A stretch of 64,000 nucleotides of DNA from Burkholderia sp. WP9 (lineage in GTDB: Bacteria; Pseudomonadota; Gammaproteobacteria; Burkholderiales; Burkholderiaceae). Positions 26,235-34,187 of the stretch are shown here, in pieces. Location: positions 4,526,001 to 4,590,000 of the forward strand of contig NZ_FNTG01000001.1 of the NCBI RefSeq assembly GCF_900104795.1. The letters run 5' to 3'. Under the pieces are notes generated by a model. That model made no database searches. It was not told the origin of the DNA and saw only the letters and a program-made list of their open reading frames with translations. Position numbers and translations under genes: made by a program. Within the stretch, counting starts at the first letter, position 1. Each line of letters begins with the position of its first letter.

Positions 26235-28745
26235 CTATTGATCGAAACTAACTGGACTGTTCATGTAGGCGTTCAGTTTGTCTCGTGCCCACGCCTCGGG
26301 GTTGCCGATTGCCGAGACGATGCCGGTTGTTGCGCCACCGCCCAGCAGGACGGTGAAAATGCCGCGCAACGGAAAGTCGCCATACATTGGATTCGAAATG
26401 TCGAACGGTTCGGAGCGCAGGAACATATCCTCTGCGGTAGCGCCCATGGATTGCTGGAACACCGATGGGAATGTCAACGCCAGAATGGTTGGATGTACGT
26501 TCCGGTAGTCGGAGCCGATTGCCGGATCGCCGAGCAGGCAACTGCCGCCGGTTCCCCAATGTTGGGAGTCGAAATCTGCCGCGACCGGGTCGGTCGTGTT
26601 CGGAATGCGGCTCGCGGGGATCTGCCACGGCATGACCGGCACTTTGAGTGCGCGGCTAACCGTCTTGCAGAAGTCGAAATAGCGTTGCCATTCGCGTGGG
26701 CCATAGCAATAGCCGTTCACGTACGCGCGTTGTGTGAAATCGTCGGCTTCGTAGCGGTCGATCGCGAGGAAGTCGGGAGCGTACGGCCCGTCGTACACGC
26801 CGAGGCTGGCGACATAGTCGGCCGTTTGCTGTGCCATTTGCGACGTTATATCGGTATCCTCATAGATCCACTCCGAGTAGCCGACGCCCCAGAGATTGAT
26901 CTGCCAGCCGAAAGTTACGCTTGGCGCCACCGTGCGCGTCAGCCAGTTCACGGCGAGGACGTAGCCGGCGATGTCTTCGGTGATATTGCCGGGAATCTCC
27001 AGTGAGAGCGACCAATGGTCGAGCGCGGTTTGCAGCGGCCCGCGCACCGGCATCGAGTAGGTCGGGCCGAAGTTGGCCTGCTCGCACGCACCGAGAAAGT
27101 CTGGGTTCACGATGAAGCCTGCCGGAACCGGGTGCTCGTCGTCGATCGACTCGGTCGCAATGTTCAGCGCCAGGATGTAGTTCGCGAAGCTGTGCGCGTG
27201 AGCGTCGGCGTTCGCGAGGATTCCCGGCGTATTGCCGAGCGACAGGTTACAGGTGTACGACACCATCACCGGCAGCACGGGCTGAATGCTGTCCAGTTGC
27301 GCTTCGACGTTGCGGGCGAGGGTGATCGTCGTGCGCGTTTGGACGTCGTCGGCCAGGTAGACGTTCGAGTCGCCGGCGCCGTCTGTGCCGGCGTAATCGA
27401 AAAGCGATGTCGCACGCGCCGCGGCAAAGTCCGCCAGATTGCTCGGCTGCAAATCGGCGCAACCGCCGAAGCACAGGTACGCTGGGAAACCACGCACGCG
27501 GAGGTTCGCGGATGCATCGACGCTCACGTCGAGTTCAACTTTGCCGCCACCGCTCACGGCTAATTGCGCTGGCGCGTTGACGGCATACACGATGCCCGCC
27601 GACAGGAAGTCGCTGGTCTCCACCGTGTAGTGGCCCGACTGCACGAGCGCCGAGAAAGCGGTCTGCTGCGACTTGACGGTGACCGTCTGCAGGTAATTCA
27701 TATGGCTGCCGATCAGGCGTAAGTCGATCTCACGATCGAGCGGCTGTTCGGCCGTGATCTTGATCGCTACCTTGACGTATCCCGACGTGTTGACGGGCTT
27801 GCTCGTCACCATGGAATCGTTGATGCTCACCTTCTGCAGTGCGTTCGTCAGCGTGATATCCGGCACCTTGAACGAGTAGTTGACATCGTTCAGCGCGACG
27901 TTCTGTAGCGAAACACGCGCGGTGCCCGAGGGCGGCAACTTGCGCAGCGACGTCACGCTGTTGGTCTTTGCATCGAATGCGGCGAGCGTGTTGCCGGTCT
28001 TACTGTCGATCAGCGTGACGCTGAGCGTTTCGCTCGACAGACCGGTGAGCGAACCGATCGAAATATCGAGCGCGCAATAGCGTTCGACCGGCCCGAAGGT
28101 CGCTTCAATCGTCGAGGTATTGCCGGCTGCGACTTCAACCGAGGTAGGATGGATGACAAGCGGCGCGACGACAGTCTCATCGTCAGTACAGACACTGTCA
28201 CAGCTCACCGAATAGACGCCTTGTTGCAGACTCGCAGTGACGCTCTCGCCATAGCTTAGCGGCAAGGTGGAGACCATGCTGCCTTGGGCGAGCGTGAGAA
28301 CGGGCGTCACGCTCGCGAGAGCCTGGTCCGGCGCCGTTGCGCACGCGGCGGACACCGTGCCGAAGATGGTCGGCGCCTGATCGGCCGCGAACACGAATGA
28401 ATCGAGCCAGGTGTGCGGATCGGCAACAAGATTGCCGTTGATACCAATAGTGATCTGATCGGGCGGCTGCATCGTATATGACGTCGTGAACGCCATCTTC
28501 ACAGTCACGTTGAAGTCGCTGTCGCCGACTTGCGACGCTTCCACGGTAGTCGCGCCGACCACCCAATTGATGAACTGAGGCTGGATGGCCGTGGCGTCCA
28601 CGTTGGCCGGCGAATGGAAGTTGAATGCAAGGTACTGGTTGACGCTGACTGCGCTGCCATCTTCATAGCGCAGGTTGGAGACGATGATCGTGCCATACCA
28701 TTCATTGGCACCCGGGCCGACGATTGCATCATATTCGATCTTCAT
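26235..28745 (-). CDS. Large protein of unknown function, beta-sandwich front and barrel-like back
   Basis: 836 residues from the ATG at 28745, which has GGAG five bases upstream; the frame is open to 28871 without such a signal. I do not recognise the family. Residues ~1-115 resemble a carbohydrate-binding-type beta-sandwich (NEWYGTIIVSNLRYEDGSAV, LAFNFHSPANVD). Residues ~120-440 are Thr/Ser/Val-rich, Ig-like in texture. Residues ~440-836 alternate hydrophobic strands with helices like a glycoside-hydrolase (beta/alpha)8 barrel: PVLPVMVSYTCN, VTFGWQINLWGVGYSEW, DFLAIDRYEADDF, KVPVMPWQIPASRIPN. The acidic and aromatic residues there could form an active site. There is no signal peptide. It sits alone beside an insertion sequence, and an accessory origin is likely. 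Confidence 0.75.
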   Translation of the reverse strand: MKIEYDAIVGPGANEWYGTIIVSNLRYEDGSAVSVNQYLAFNFHSPANVDATAIQPQFINWVVGATTVEASQVGDSDFNVTVKMAFTTSYTMQPPDQITIGINGNLVADPHTWLDSFVFAADQAPTIFGTVSAACATAPDQALASVTPVLTLAQGSMVSTLPLSYGESVTASLQQGVYSVSCDSVCTDDETVVAPLVIHPTSVEVAAGNTSTIEATFGPVERYCALDISIGSLTGLSSETLSVTLIDSKTGNTLAAFDAKTNSVTSLRKLPPSGTARVSLQNVALNDVNYSFKVPDITLTNALQKVSINDSMVTSKPVNTSGYVKVAIKITAEQPLDREIDLRLIGSHMNYLQTVTVKSQQTAFSALVQSGHYTVETSDFLSAGIVYAVNAPAQLAVSGGGKVELDVSVDASANLRVRGFPAYLCFGGCADLQPSNLADFAAARATSLFDYAGTDGAGDSNVYLADDVQTRTTITLARNVEAQLDSIQPVLPVMVSYTCNLSLGNTPGILANADAHAHSFANYILALNIATESIDDEHPVPAGFIVNPDFLGACEQANFGPTYSMPVRGPLQTALDHWSLSLEIPGNITEDIAGYVLAVNWLTRTVAPSVTFGWQINLWGVGYSEWIYEDTDITSQMAQQTADYVASLGVYDGPYAPDFLAIDRYEADDFTQRAYVNGYCYGPREWQRYFDFCKTVSRALKVPVMPWQIPASRIPNTTDPVAADFDSQHWGTGGSCLLGDPAIGSDYRNVHPTILALTFPSVFQQSMGATAEDMFLRSEPFDISNPMYGDFPLRGIFTVLLGGGATTGIVSAIGNPEAWARDKLNAYMNSPVSFDQ

Positions 28746-28962
28746 ACTGGCTCCATTCAGGCTTATCCGGCGAGCACTGATTGATCGCCGGGGTGGGCGA
28801 AGAAAGAGCTGTCCGGAAGAGTAACTATCCGCACCACGCTGACTATGATAGGGATAGCTAAGTAAATCCATAAATTGAAAGCACTACTCGTGACGCGAAC
28901 CTCCTTTATCTGGTTTTGATGGAACTGGGAAGCGCAAGCGTGAGGTGGCCGACAATGAATCA
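28746..28962. other. Upstream region of the 836-residue gene, cut by the insertion sequence
   Basis: About 215 bp separating the start codon from the insertion sequence. It is AT-richer than the surroundings (for example TATGATAGGGATAGCTAAGT near 28842-28861) and should contain the promoter. No gene is seen. Confidence 0.4.
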
Positions 28963-28983
28963 GTGAACCTAAAAACCGCAGTT
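28963..28983. repeat. Target duplication GTGAA plus left inverted repeat of the insertion sequence
   Basis: GTGAA at 28963-28967 duplicates 30601-30605. The 16-bp terminal repeat CCTAAAAACCGCAGTT at 28968-28983 is the exact complement of the right end. Confidence 0.95.
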
Positions 28984-30600
28984 ACCCGGTTGCGATCGCA
29001 GCGATCGGTGTGCGTTGCAGCGGCGCAGATGCGGTGATGCGTGCGCAGATGTAGCGCAGCAACACGCGCCAGCGGTCGAGCTTCGGGAACTGCTCCGCAA
29101 AGCGCGCGACGTGGCCCAGAGCCGCACGAACGTTGGCGACCAGCGATTTGATCGTGTCGACCTTCGCATGCAACGGCGTGAGGTATAGCTGCGTCTGTCC
29201 GGCGTGGCTGGCCATCGTGCCGACCGCCGCCAGCAGCAGCGGCCGGCTTGTCACCGCTTCGAGCCGTGCGCCTGGATGGGCGGCCCGACAGTACCAGCTC
29301 CACCAGTTGTACACCAGCGCGCCGGCCCGTGCCGTCGTCTGGCAGCGGGCGATGTCCTGCGTGGTGAAGCCGCCCAGTCCCCACTGGTTCTTCAGTTCGT
29401 CGAAGCCGTTTTCGCAGTCGCAGCGATCCCGATACAGCTGGGCGATCGCCTCCAGCGGATAGCCGATGTCGGTCACTAGCACCGTGTATTCCCACATCGG
29501 ATCGGCATCGAGCACGGCATCTTCGGCCAGCGTCAGCCTGAGTTGCCCGCTGGTATCGTGGCTCTCGCGGGCCAGTGCGCCGCGAATGCGCCGGCGCACG
29601 ATCACGACGCGCCGCTTCGCCGACCACCCCGTGAGCTGCAGATGATCTTCGACCACCTGGCAACCCTGTGTATCGGGCCGGCTCCAGTCACTGCGACCGA
29701 ACTGTCGCGCGATCAGCCGCTGAACGTTCTTCGTCTGGCGCAACCTCAGCAGGTACGGTTGCTGTCGTTGCTCGAGTTCCACCAGAATGCCTTCGTTGCC
29801 ATAGCCGCAATCGCCGCGCACTATCGCCGGACGCCGGCTACCCAGTTCGTCGAGCAGTCGTGCCAGCCCGGCCTTCGCATGCGCCGATGTGTGCTGCTTG
29901 CCCGGACTGACCTGCACATCAAGCACCAGCCGAAGGTTGCCAACCCAGTACGTGTGCAGGACATGGCTCGGGCGCCCCGGCTTGTGCGGGTTGTAGCCGA
30001 TCTCCGCGCCTTCCTGTCGTCCGTACAGCGGCTTGATGCTCGCGTCGATGTCCATGATCCACGGTTGCTCCAGCGCGTCGCGCACGCTGCCCATGAGCGC
30101 CGGGCACAGCCACGCCGCGCTCGCAGTCTCATCGATGCGCGACAGCGCCCTGCGCAGCGCATCTTCACTGACGATCCGGTCCATGCCCAGCGCCTGCGCT
30201 GCGACTCCATCCCCGCGTAACGACGTGACGTGCGCATACCGCCGGTGGCCTGCCAGGATCGCCAGCAACAAGGTGCCCAGTACATCCCGCTTGCCCGGCG
30301 CATTGCCGCTGCGGTATTCGAGCGGGCAGGCTCGTACCCATTCGTCAAACACGCCTGCAGCGCGCAGGAATTCCGTGAAGAACACCATCTGGCCATTGGG
30401 CGTGGCCTGCGATGATCCGTCCCAGCACACGTGCATCCGACCGCCCAGCGTATCGACCACCATCGGCTCAACAGCCCGCTCCAGCGCGGCTATCTGCCCG
30501 TTTTCTGTCTCACCCATCTGGTGAGTATGCCAATTTTGCAGAGAGCCGCATCCATAGCGCTTCTCCGACGGTTCCGTTAGCCCCAACTGCGGTTTTTAGG
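28968..30600 (-). mobile_element. Complete IS1380-like insertion sequence, 1633 bp
   Basis: The element is bounded by perfect 16-bp inverted repeats (28968-28983 and 30585-30600) and flanked by a 5-bp direct duplication GTGAA, all of which is visible. It holds a single transposase gene that fills almost the whole length; its stop codon lies inside the left repeat. Size, ends beginning CC, duplication length and transposase motifs fit the IS1380 family. The perfect ends, intact frame and unchanged target duplication suggest recent insertion. Confidence 0.93.
28982..30517 (-). CDS. IS1380-family DDE transposase
   Basis: 511 residues from the ATG at 30517; an in-frame ATG at 30586 would start inside the right inverted repeat and give 534. 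The DDE catalytic residues can be placed: first Asp in WIMDIDASIKPLYGRQEGAE, second in AIVRGDCGYGNEG, Glu in the family signature RDRCDCENGFDELKNQWG. The stretch GYNPHKPGRPSHVLH is also typical of IS1380 transposases. The reading frame is complete with no frameshift. It catalyses cut-and-paste movement of the element. No strong ribosome-binding site precedes either start, as is common for insertion sequences. Confidence 0.92.
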   Translation of the reverse strand: MGETENGQIAALERAVEPMVVDTLGGRMHVCWDGSSQATPNGQMVFFTEFLRAAGVFDEWVRACPLEYRSGNAPGKRDVLGTLLLAILAGHRRYAHVTSLRGDGVAAQALGMDRIVSEDALRRALSRIDETASAAWLCPALMGSVRDALEQPWIMDIDASIKPLYGRQEGAEIGYNPHKPGRPSHVLHTYWVGNLRLVLDVQVSPGKQHTSAHAKAGLARLLDELGSRRPAIVRGDCGYGNEGILVELEQRQQPYLLRLRQTKNVQRLIARQFGRSDWSRPDTQGCQVVEDHLQLTGWSAKRRVVIVRRRIRGALARESHDTSGQLRLTLAEDAVLDADPMWEYTVLVTDIGYPLEAIAQLYRDRCDCENGFDELKNQWGLGGFTTQDIARCQTTARAGALVYNWWSWYCRAAHPGARLEAVTSRPLLLAAVGTMASHAGQTQLYLTPLHAKVDTIKSLVANVRAALGHVARFAEQFPKLDRWRVLLRYICARITASAPLQRTPIAAIATG

Positions 30601-30605
30601 GTGAA
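30585..30605. repeat. Right inverted repeat of the insertion sequence plus target duplication
   Basis: AACTGCGGTTTTTAGG at 30585-30600 is the exact complement of the left end; GTGAA at 30601-30605 is the second copy of the target site. Confidence 0.95.
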
Positions 30606-30738
30606 TGTGGCCGGATAGATCGTTGCTGCTGGTGGTTGATTTATAGGTGGGGGGCGTGAAGGTCCAAATCGGATAACTCCGAATTTGATTCGCGCCGCAG
30701 AAAGGCGCGAGGAAGGCTTGAGGCGGGGGAGAGAGAGT

Positions 30739-30765
30739 CGTGCTGGACCGGGCTAAGCCAGCACG
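30739..30765 (-). terminator. Hairpin downstream of dut
   Basis: CGTGCTGG (30739-30746) and CCAGCACG (30758-30765) form a perfect 8-bp stem about 20 bp past the dut stop. No T-run follows on the minus strand, so its strength as a terminator is uncertain. Confidence 0.5.
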
Positions 30766-30783
30766 GCTTTAGGGAAATCTAGC

Positions 30784-31230
30784 TTAATGCTTGCCCGTGC
30801 TGCCGAAACCGCCAGCGCCACGCTCGCTGGTTTCGAAGTCGTCGACGATATTGAACTCCGCTTGCACGACGGGCACGATCACCAGTTGCGCGAGGCGCTC
30901 CATCGGATTCAGCACGAACGTGCTCTCGCCACGGTTCCATGTCGAGATCATCAGTTGACCTTGGTAATCCGAATCGATCAACCCGACGAGATTGCCTAGC
31001 ACGATTCCGTGCTTATGACCCAATCCCGAGCGCGGCAGAATCAATGCGGCATAGCCGGGATCGCCGACGTGAATGGCCAGACCCGTCGGCACTAGCGCGG
31101 TTTCACCGGGTTTGAGCGTCAACGGTTCGTCGAGGCACGCGCGCAGGTCGAGGCCCGCGCTACCGGTGGTGGCGTAAGCCGGGAGCTGGTCGCGCATGCG
31201 CGCGTCGAGGATTTTCAGGTCGAGTTTCAT
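30784..31230 (-). CDS. dut: dUTP diphosphatase
   Basis: 148 residues, the normal length for the trimeric enzyme. It hydrolyses dUTP to dUMP, keeping uracil out of DNA and supplying dTMP synthesis. All five motifs are visible: [36 protein letters not shown] (catalytic Asp), [13 protein letters not shown], and the flexible C-terminal arm [10 protein letters not shown]. The start at 31230 is set by the conserved opening MKLDLKILD. It is close to coaBC, the usual partner in proteobacteria, but a flavin monooxygenase-like gene lies in between. Confidence 0.97.
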   Translation of the reverse strand: MKLDLKILDARMRDQLPAYATTGSAGLDLRACLDEPLTLKPGETALVPTGLAIHVGDPGYAALILPRSGLGHKHGIVLGNLVGLIDSDYQGQLMISTWNRGESTFVLNPMERLAQLVIVPVVQAEFNIVDDFETSERGAGGFGSTGKH

Positions 31231-31243
31231 GCAGGTTCGAAGG

Positions 31244-32263
31244 TTACGGAGTGGAGGCCGCGCGTTCGAGCTGGAACGCTTCGGCAAGAAGTTCATAGGA
31301 ACGCAGTCGGGCGCGATAGCTGCCCGCAACGGTGAGCACGATCAGCTCGTCGGCTTCGAACTGTTCCTGGAGCGCATGGAGCCGTTCGGTGACGGTTCCC
31401 GGCGTGCCGATGATACTGCGCGGTTTTTCGCGCGAGATGACCAGCTGCTCGCGCTCGCCATACTCCTGCGTGATGCCCTGTTCGATCGACGGAATCGGCT
31501 CGTTCAGACCGTAGGCCATTTGCACGCGGCGCAGATCAACGGCTTTTTCCAGGTCCGAGGCTTCCTGCTCGGTGTCCGCGCAGATCACGAACACGGCGGC
31601 CGCCAGATACGGTTGCTGTATGCCCTGGCCGGCCTTGAAGCGCTCGCGATAGGCATGCGCGACCTGATGCCCGAAGTGCGCGTTGATGAAGTGCGCAAAC
31701 GCAAACGGAATGCCGAGTTGCGCCGCCAGCAGTCCGCCGAATTCGCTCGACCCGAGCATCCATACTTGCGGGCGCGTATCGATTTGCGGCTGCAGCAGTA
31801 CGCCGTTGGCAATGTGATCGTCGGGCAACGTGCCGTTCATCAGGCCGATCAGATCGGCCACTTGCTGCGGAAAAATATCGCCGCGATTGTAGTCGCCGGC
31901 AGCGACCGCTTGCGCGGTGCGCATGTCGCCGCCCGGCGCGCGCCCCACGCCCAGATCGATACGATTGGGGAACAACGCCTCGAGCATCATGAATTGCTCG
32001 GCGACCTTGAACGGGCTGTAGTACGGCAGCATCACGCCGCCGGAGCCCAGCCGGATGCGCGTCGTTACACTGCCGAGGCGCGCCAGCATGACTTCGGGGC
32101 AGGGGTTCGACACGCCACGCAGGCCGTGATGTTCGGCGCACCAGTAACGTGTGTAGCCGAGGTCGTCGGCGAGTTGCGCGAGTTCGACCGTGGCGGCAAT
32201 CGCGTCCGCCACCGAGTGCCCGGCGATCACCGGCGTTTGATCGAGTACGGATAGTCGCGTCAT
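31244..32263 (-). CDS. Luciferase-like flavin-dependent monooxygenase
   Basis: 339 residues, a single bacterial-luciferase-like TIM barrel (LLM class). Features of the family include the opening LSVLDQTPV, the [18 protein letters not shown] block, [20 protein letters not shown], and the flavin-site segment [11 protein letters not shown]. Members use FMNH2 (or F420) and oxygen to oxidise small organic substrates; this subtype is often annotated as an alkanal monooxygenase-like protein. It lies 13 bp upstream of dut on the same strand, so it is likely co-transcribed with it, though no functional link is evident. Confidence 0.9.
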   Translation of the reverse strand: MTRLSVLDQTPVIAGHSVADAIAATVELAQLADDLGYTRYWCAEHHGLRGVSNPCPEVMLARLGSVTTRIRLGSGGVMLPYYSPFKVAEQFMMLEALFPNRIDLGVGRAPGGDMRTAQAVAAGDYNRGDIFPQQVADLIGLMNGTLPDDHIANGVLLQPQIDTRPQVWMLGSSEFGGLLAAQLGIPFAFAHFINAHFGHQVAHAYRERFKAGQGIQQPYLAAAVFVICADTEQEASDLEKAVDLRRVQMAYGLNEPIPSIEQGITQEYGEREQLVISREKPRSIIGTPGTVTERLHALQEQFEADELIVLTVAGSYRARLRSYELLAEAFQLERAASTP

Positions 32264-32337
32264 GTCAGTACCGCTCCAGATGATTCAATTCGCTACCGCG
32301 ACTCCCGGCGACCGCACTGACGTGCCGCTGGAATGGC

Positions 32338-33552
32338 TCAGCGAATCAGACTTGTGTCGGGCAGACGCTTCGCGATTTCCGCGATCAGGGCGCGCGCGAG
32401 CGTCTGCTTGTCGGCGCGCGGCAGTTTGGTCACGCCACTTGCTTCGAACAGGATCACCTCGTTGTCGTCGAGGCCGAAAGTCAGCGGGCCGAGATTGCCG
32501 ATCAGCAGCGGCACGTTCTTGCGCACGCGCTTTTCTTCGCCGTGGACTTCGAGGTCGCCGCTTTCCGCGGCAAAGCCGACCGCGAACGGCGGATGAGGCA
32601 GTTTGGCCACCGAGGCCAGAATGTCCGGATTTTCGACGAAAGCGAAGCTCGGCAGCGCACGATCCGCCGTTTTCTTGATCTTGTGCTCGCTGGCGTGATC
32701 GACGCGCCAGTCGGCCACCGCGGCCACGCCGATGAAGATATCGGCATCCGCGACCGAGTGCATGACCGCGTCGTGCATCTGCTGGGCGGTTTGTACGTCC
32801 TGACGGAACACGCCCCAAGGCGTTTCCAGTGCGACCGGGCCGGCCACCAGATGCACGTCGGCGCCGGCCTGCTGCGCGGCACGCGCCAGCGCAAAGCCCA
32901 TCTTGCCGCTGGAGCGGTTGGTGATGCCGCGTACCGGATCAAGCGGTTCGAACGTCGGGCCGGCGGTCAGCAGCACGCGCCGGCCAGCCAGGATTTTCGG
33001 TGCGAAGAACGAGGCGATGGCTTCGTAAGTGGCGGCCGCTTCGAGCATGCGCCCGTCGCCGGTTTCGCCGCACGCTTGCGGGCCGGAATCGGGGCCGAGC
33101 ACTTCGACCCCGTCCGCGCGCAATTGCGCGACGTTGCGCTGCGTCGCCGGGTTCTGCCACATCTGCCGGTTCATGGCCGGCACGACCAGCAGCGGACAAT
33201 CGCGGGCCACGCACAGCGTCGCCAGCAGGTCGTCGGCCATGCCGTGCGCGAGTTTGGCGAGGAAGTCGGTAGAGGCGGGCGCGATCACGATCGCATCGGC
33301 TTCACGCGAGAGATCGATGTGCGCCATGTTGTTCGGCACGCGCGCGTCCCACTGGCTCGTGTAGACCGGGCGGCCGGACAGCGCCTGCATGGTGACGGGC
33401 GTGATGAACTGCGTGGCCGCTTCGGTCATGACGACCTGCACGGTCGCGCCGGCCTTGGTCAACAGACGCGTGAGTTCGGCGATCTTGTAGCAGGCAATAC
33501 CGCCCGTCATGCCGAGGACGAGGTGTTTTCCTGCGAGTTCTGCGGTTGCCAA
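32338..33552 (-). CDS. coaBC: Bifunctional phosphopantothenoylcysteine decarboxylase/synthase
   Basis: 404 residues. The TTG start at 33552 follows GGAGG and gives the usual opening ATAELAGKHLVLGMTGGIA. The CoaC part (~1-190) binds FMN and decarboxylates PPC: it shows the His of NNMAHIDLSREAD, PAMNRQMWQNP and the redox Cys of ACGETGDGRM. The CoaB part (~195-404) joins 4'-phosphopantothenate to cysteine using CTP: LTAGPTFEPLDPVRGITN, NRSSGKMG and the lysine pair in HKIKKTADRA. It provides two steps of coenzyme A synthesis. It is in line with lspA, ileS and ribF on the same strand. Confidence 0.95.
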   Translation of the reverse strand: MATAELAGKHLVLGMTGGIACYKIAELTRLLTKAGATVQVVMTEAATQFITPVTMQALSGRPVYTSQWDARVPNNMAHIDLSREADAIVIAPASTDFLAKLAHGMADDLLATLCVARDCPLLVVPAMNRQMWQNPATQRNVAQLRADGVEVLGPDSGPQACGETGDGRMLEAAATYEAIASFFAPKILAGRRVLLTAGPTFEPLDPVRGITNRSSGKMGFALARAAQQAGADVHLVAGPVALETPWGVFRQDVQTAQQMHDAVMHSVADADIFIGVAAVADWRVDHASEHKIKKTADRALPSFAFVENPDILASVAKLPHPPFAVGFAAESGDLEVHGEEKRVRKNVPLLIGNLGPLTFGLDDNEVILFEASGVTKLPRADKQTLARALIAEIAKRLPDTSLIR

Positions 33553-33665
33553 CAAAAGCCTCCGACAAAGCGTGGTGGCGGTCAGCGGGGCGGGGCGTTG
33601 CATCCCCGCCGCCGCGCCTTTCAAGCCGTACTGGTGCGCGAGCCTGAGCGCTAGCGCCTGCTGTC

Positions 33666-34187
33666 CTAGCGCGCGCTGCCGCGTACGCGCCGCAGTTCGT
33701 CGAGCACGAGCAGCACCGCGCCGACCGTGATCGCGCTGTCGGCGAGATTGAACGCCGGCCAGTGCCACGTGCGTACGTGGAAATCGAGGAAGTCGATCAC
33801 GTGGCCGTACGCGAGCCGATCGATCACGTTGCCGAGCGCACCGCCGAGAATCAGCGCAAGCGCCGTGCAGAACATCTTCTGGCCGCCGTGACGCTTGAGC
33901 AGGTAGCAGATCACCAGCGCGGCCACCACGCCGAGCGCGGTGAACGCCCAGCGTTGCCAGCCGCCCGCCATGGCGAGGAAGCTGAATGCCGCGCCGCGGT
34001 TGTACACGAGGATCAGGTTGAAAAACGACGTGACCTCATGCGCGACACCGTAGGCGAACACCTTCTGGACCGCGATTTTCGTCAACTGATCGAACAGGAT
34101 GACGATCAGCGCGACCCCGAGCCAGGGCGCCAGCGAGCCGTTTGCAGCAGATGTTTTCGACGCGGTTTTCGACATGGTTCTCGCCAT
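33666..34187 (-). CDS. lspA: Lipoprotein signal peptidase (signal peptidase II)
   Basis: 173 residues with four membrane spans. LspA cleaves the signal peptide of diacylglyceryl-modified prolipoproteins in the inner membrane. The catalytic aspartates are in [19 protein letters not shown] and [11 protein letters not shown]; the family block [11 protein letters not shown] is also present. Its ATG overlaps the ileS stop (TAATG), so it is translationally coupled to ileS, the standard proteobacterial arrangement. Confidence 0.97.
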   Translation of the reverse strand: MARTMSKTASKTSAANGSLAPWLGVALIVILFDQLTKIAVQKVFAYGVAHEVTSFFNLILVYNRGAAFSFLAMAGGWQRWAFTALGVVAALVICYLLKRHGGQKMFCTALALILGGALGNVIDRLAYGHVIDFLDFHVRTWHWPAFNLADSAITVGAVLLVLDELRRVRGSAR

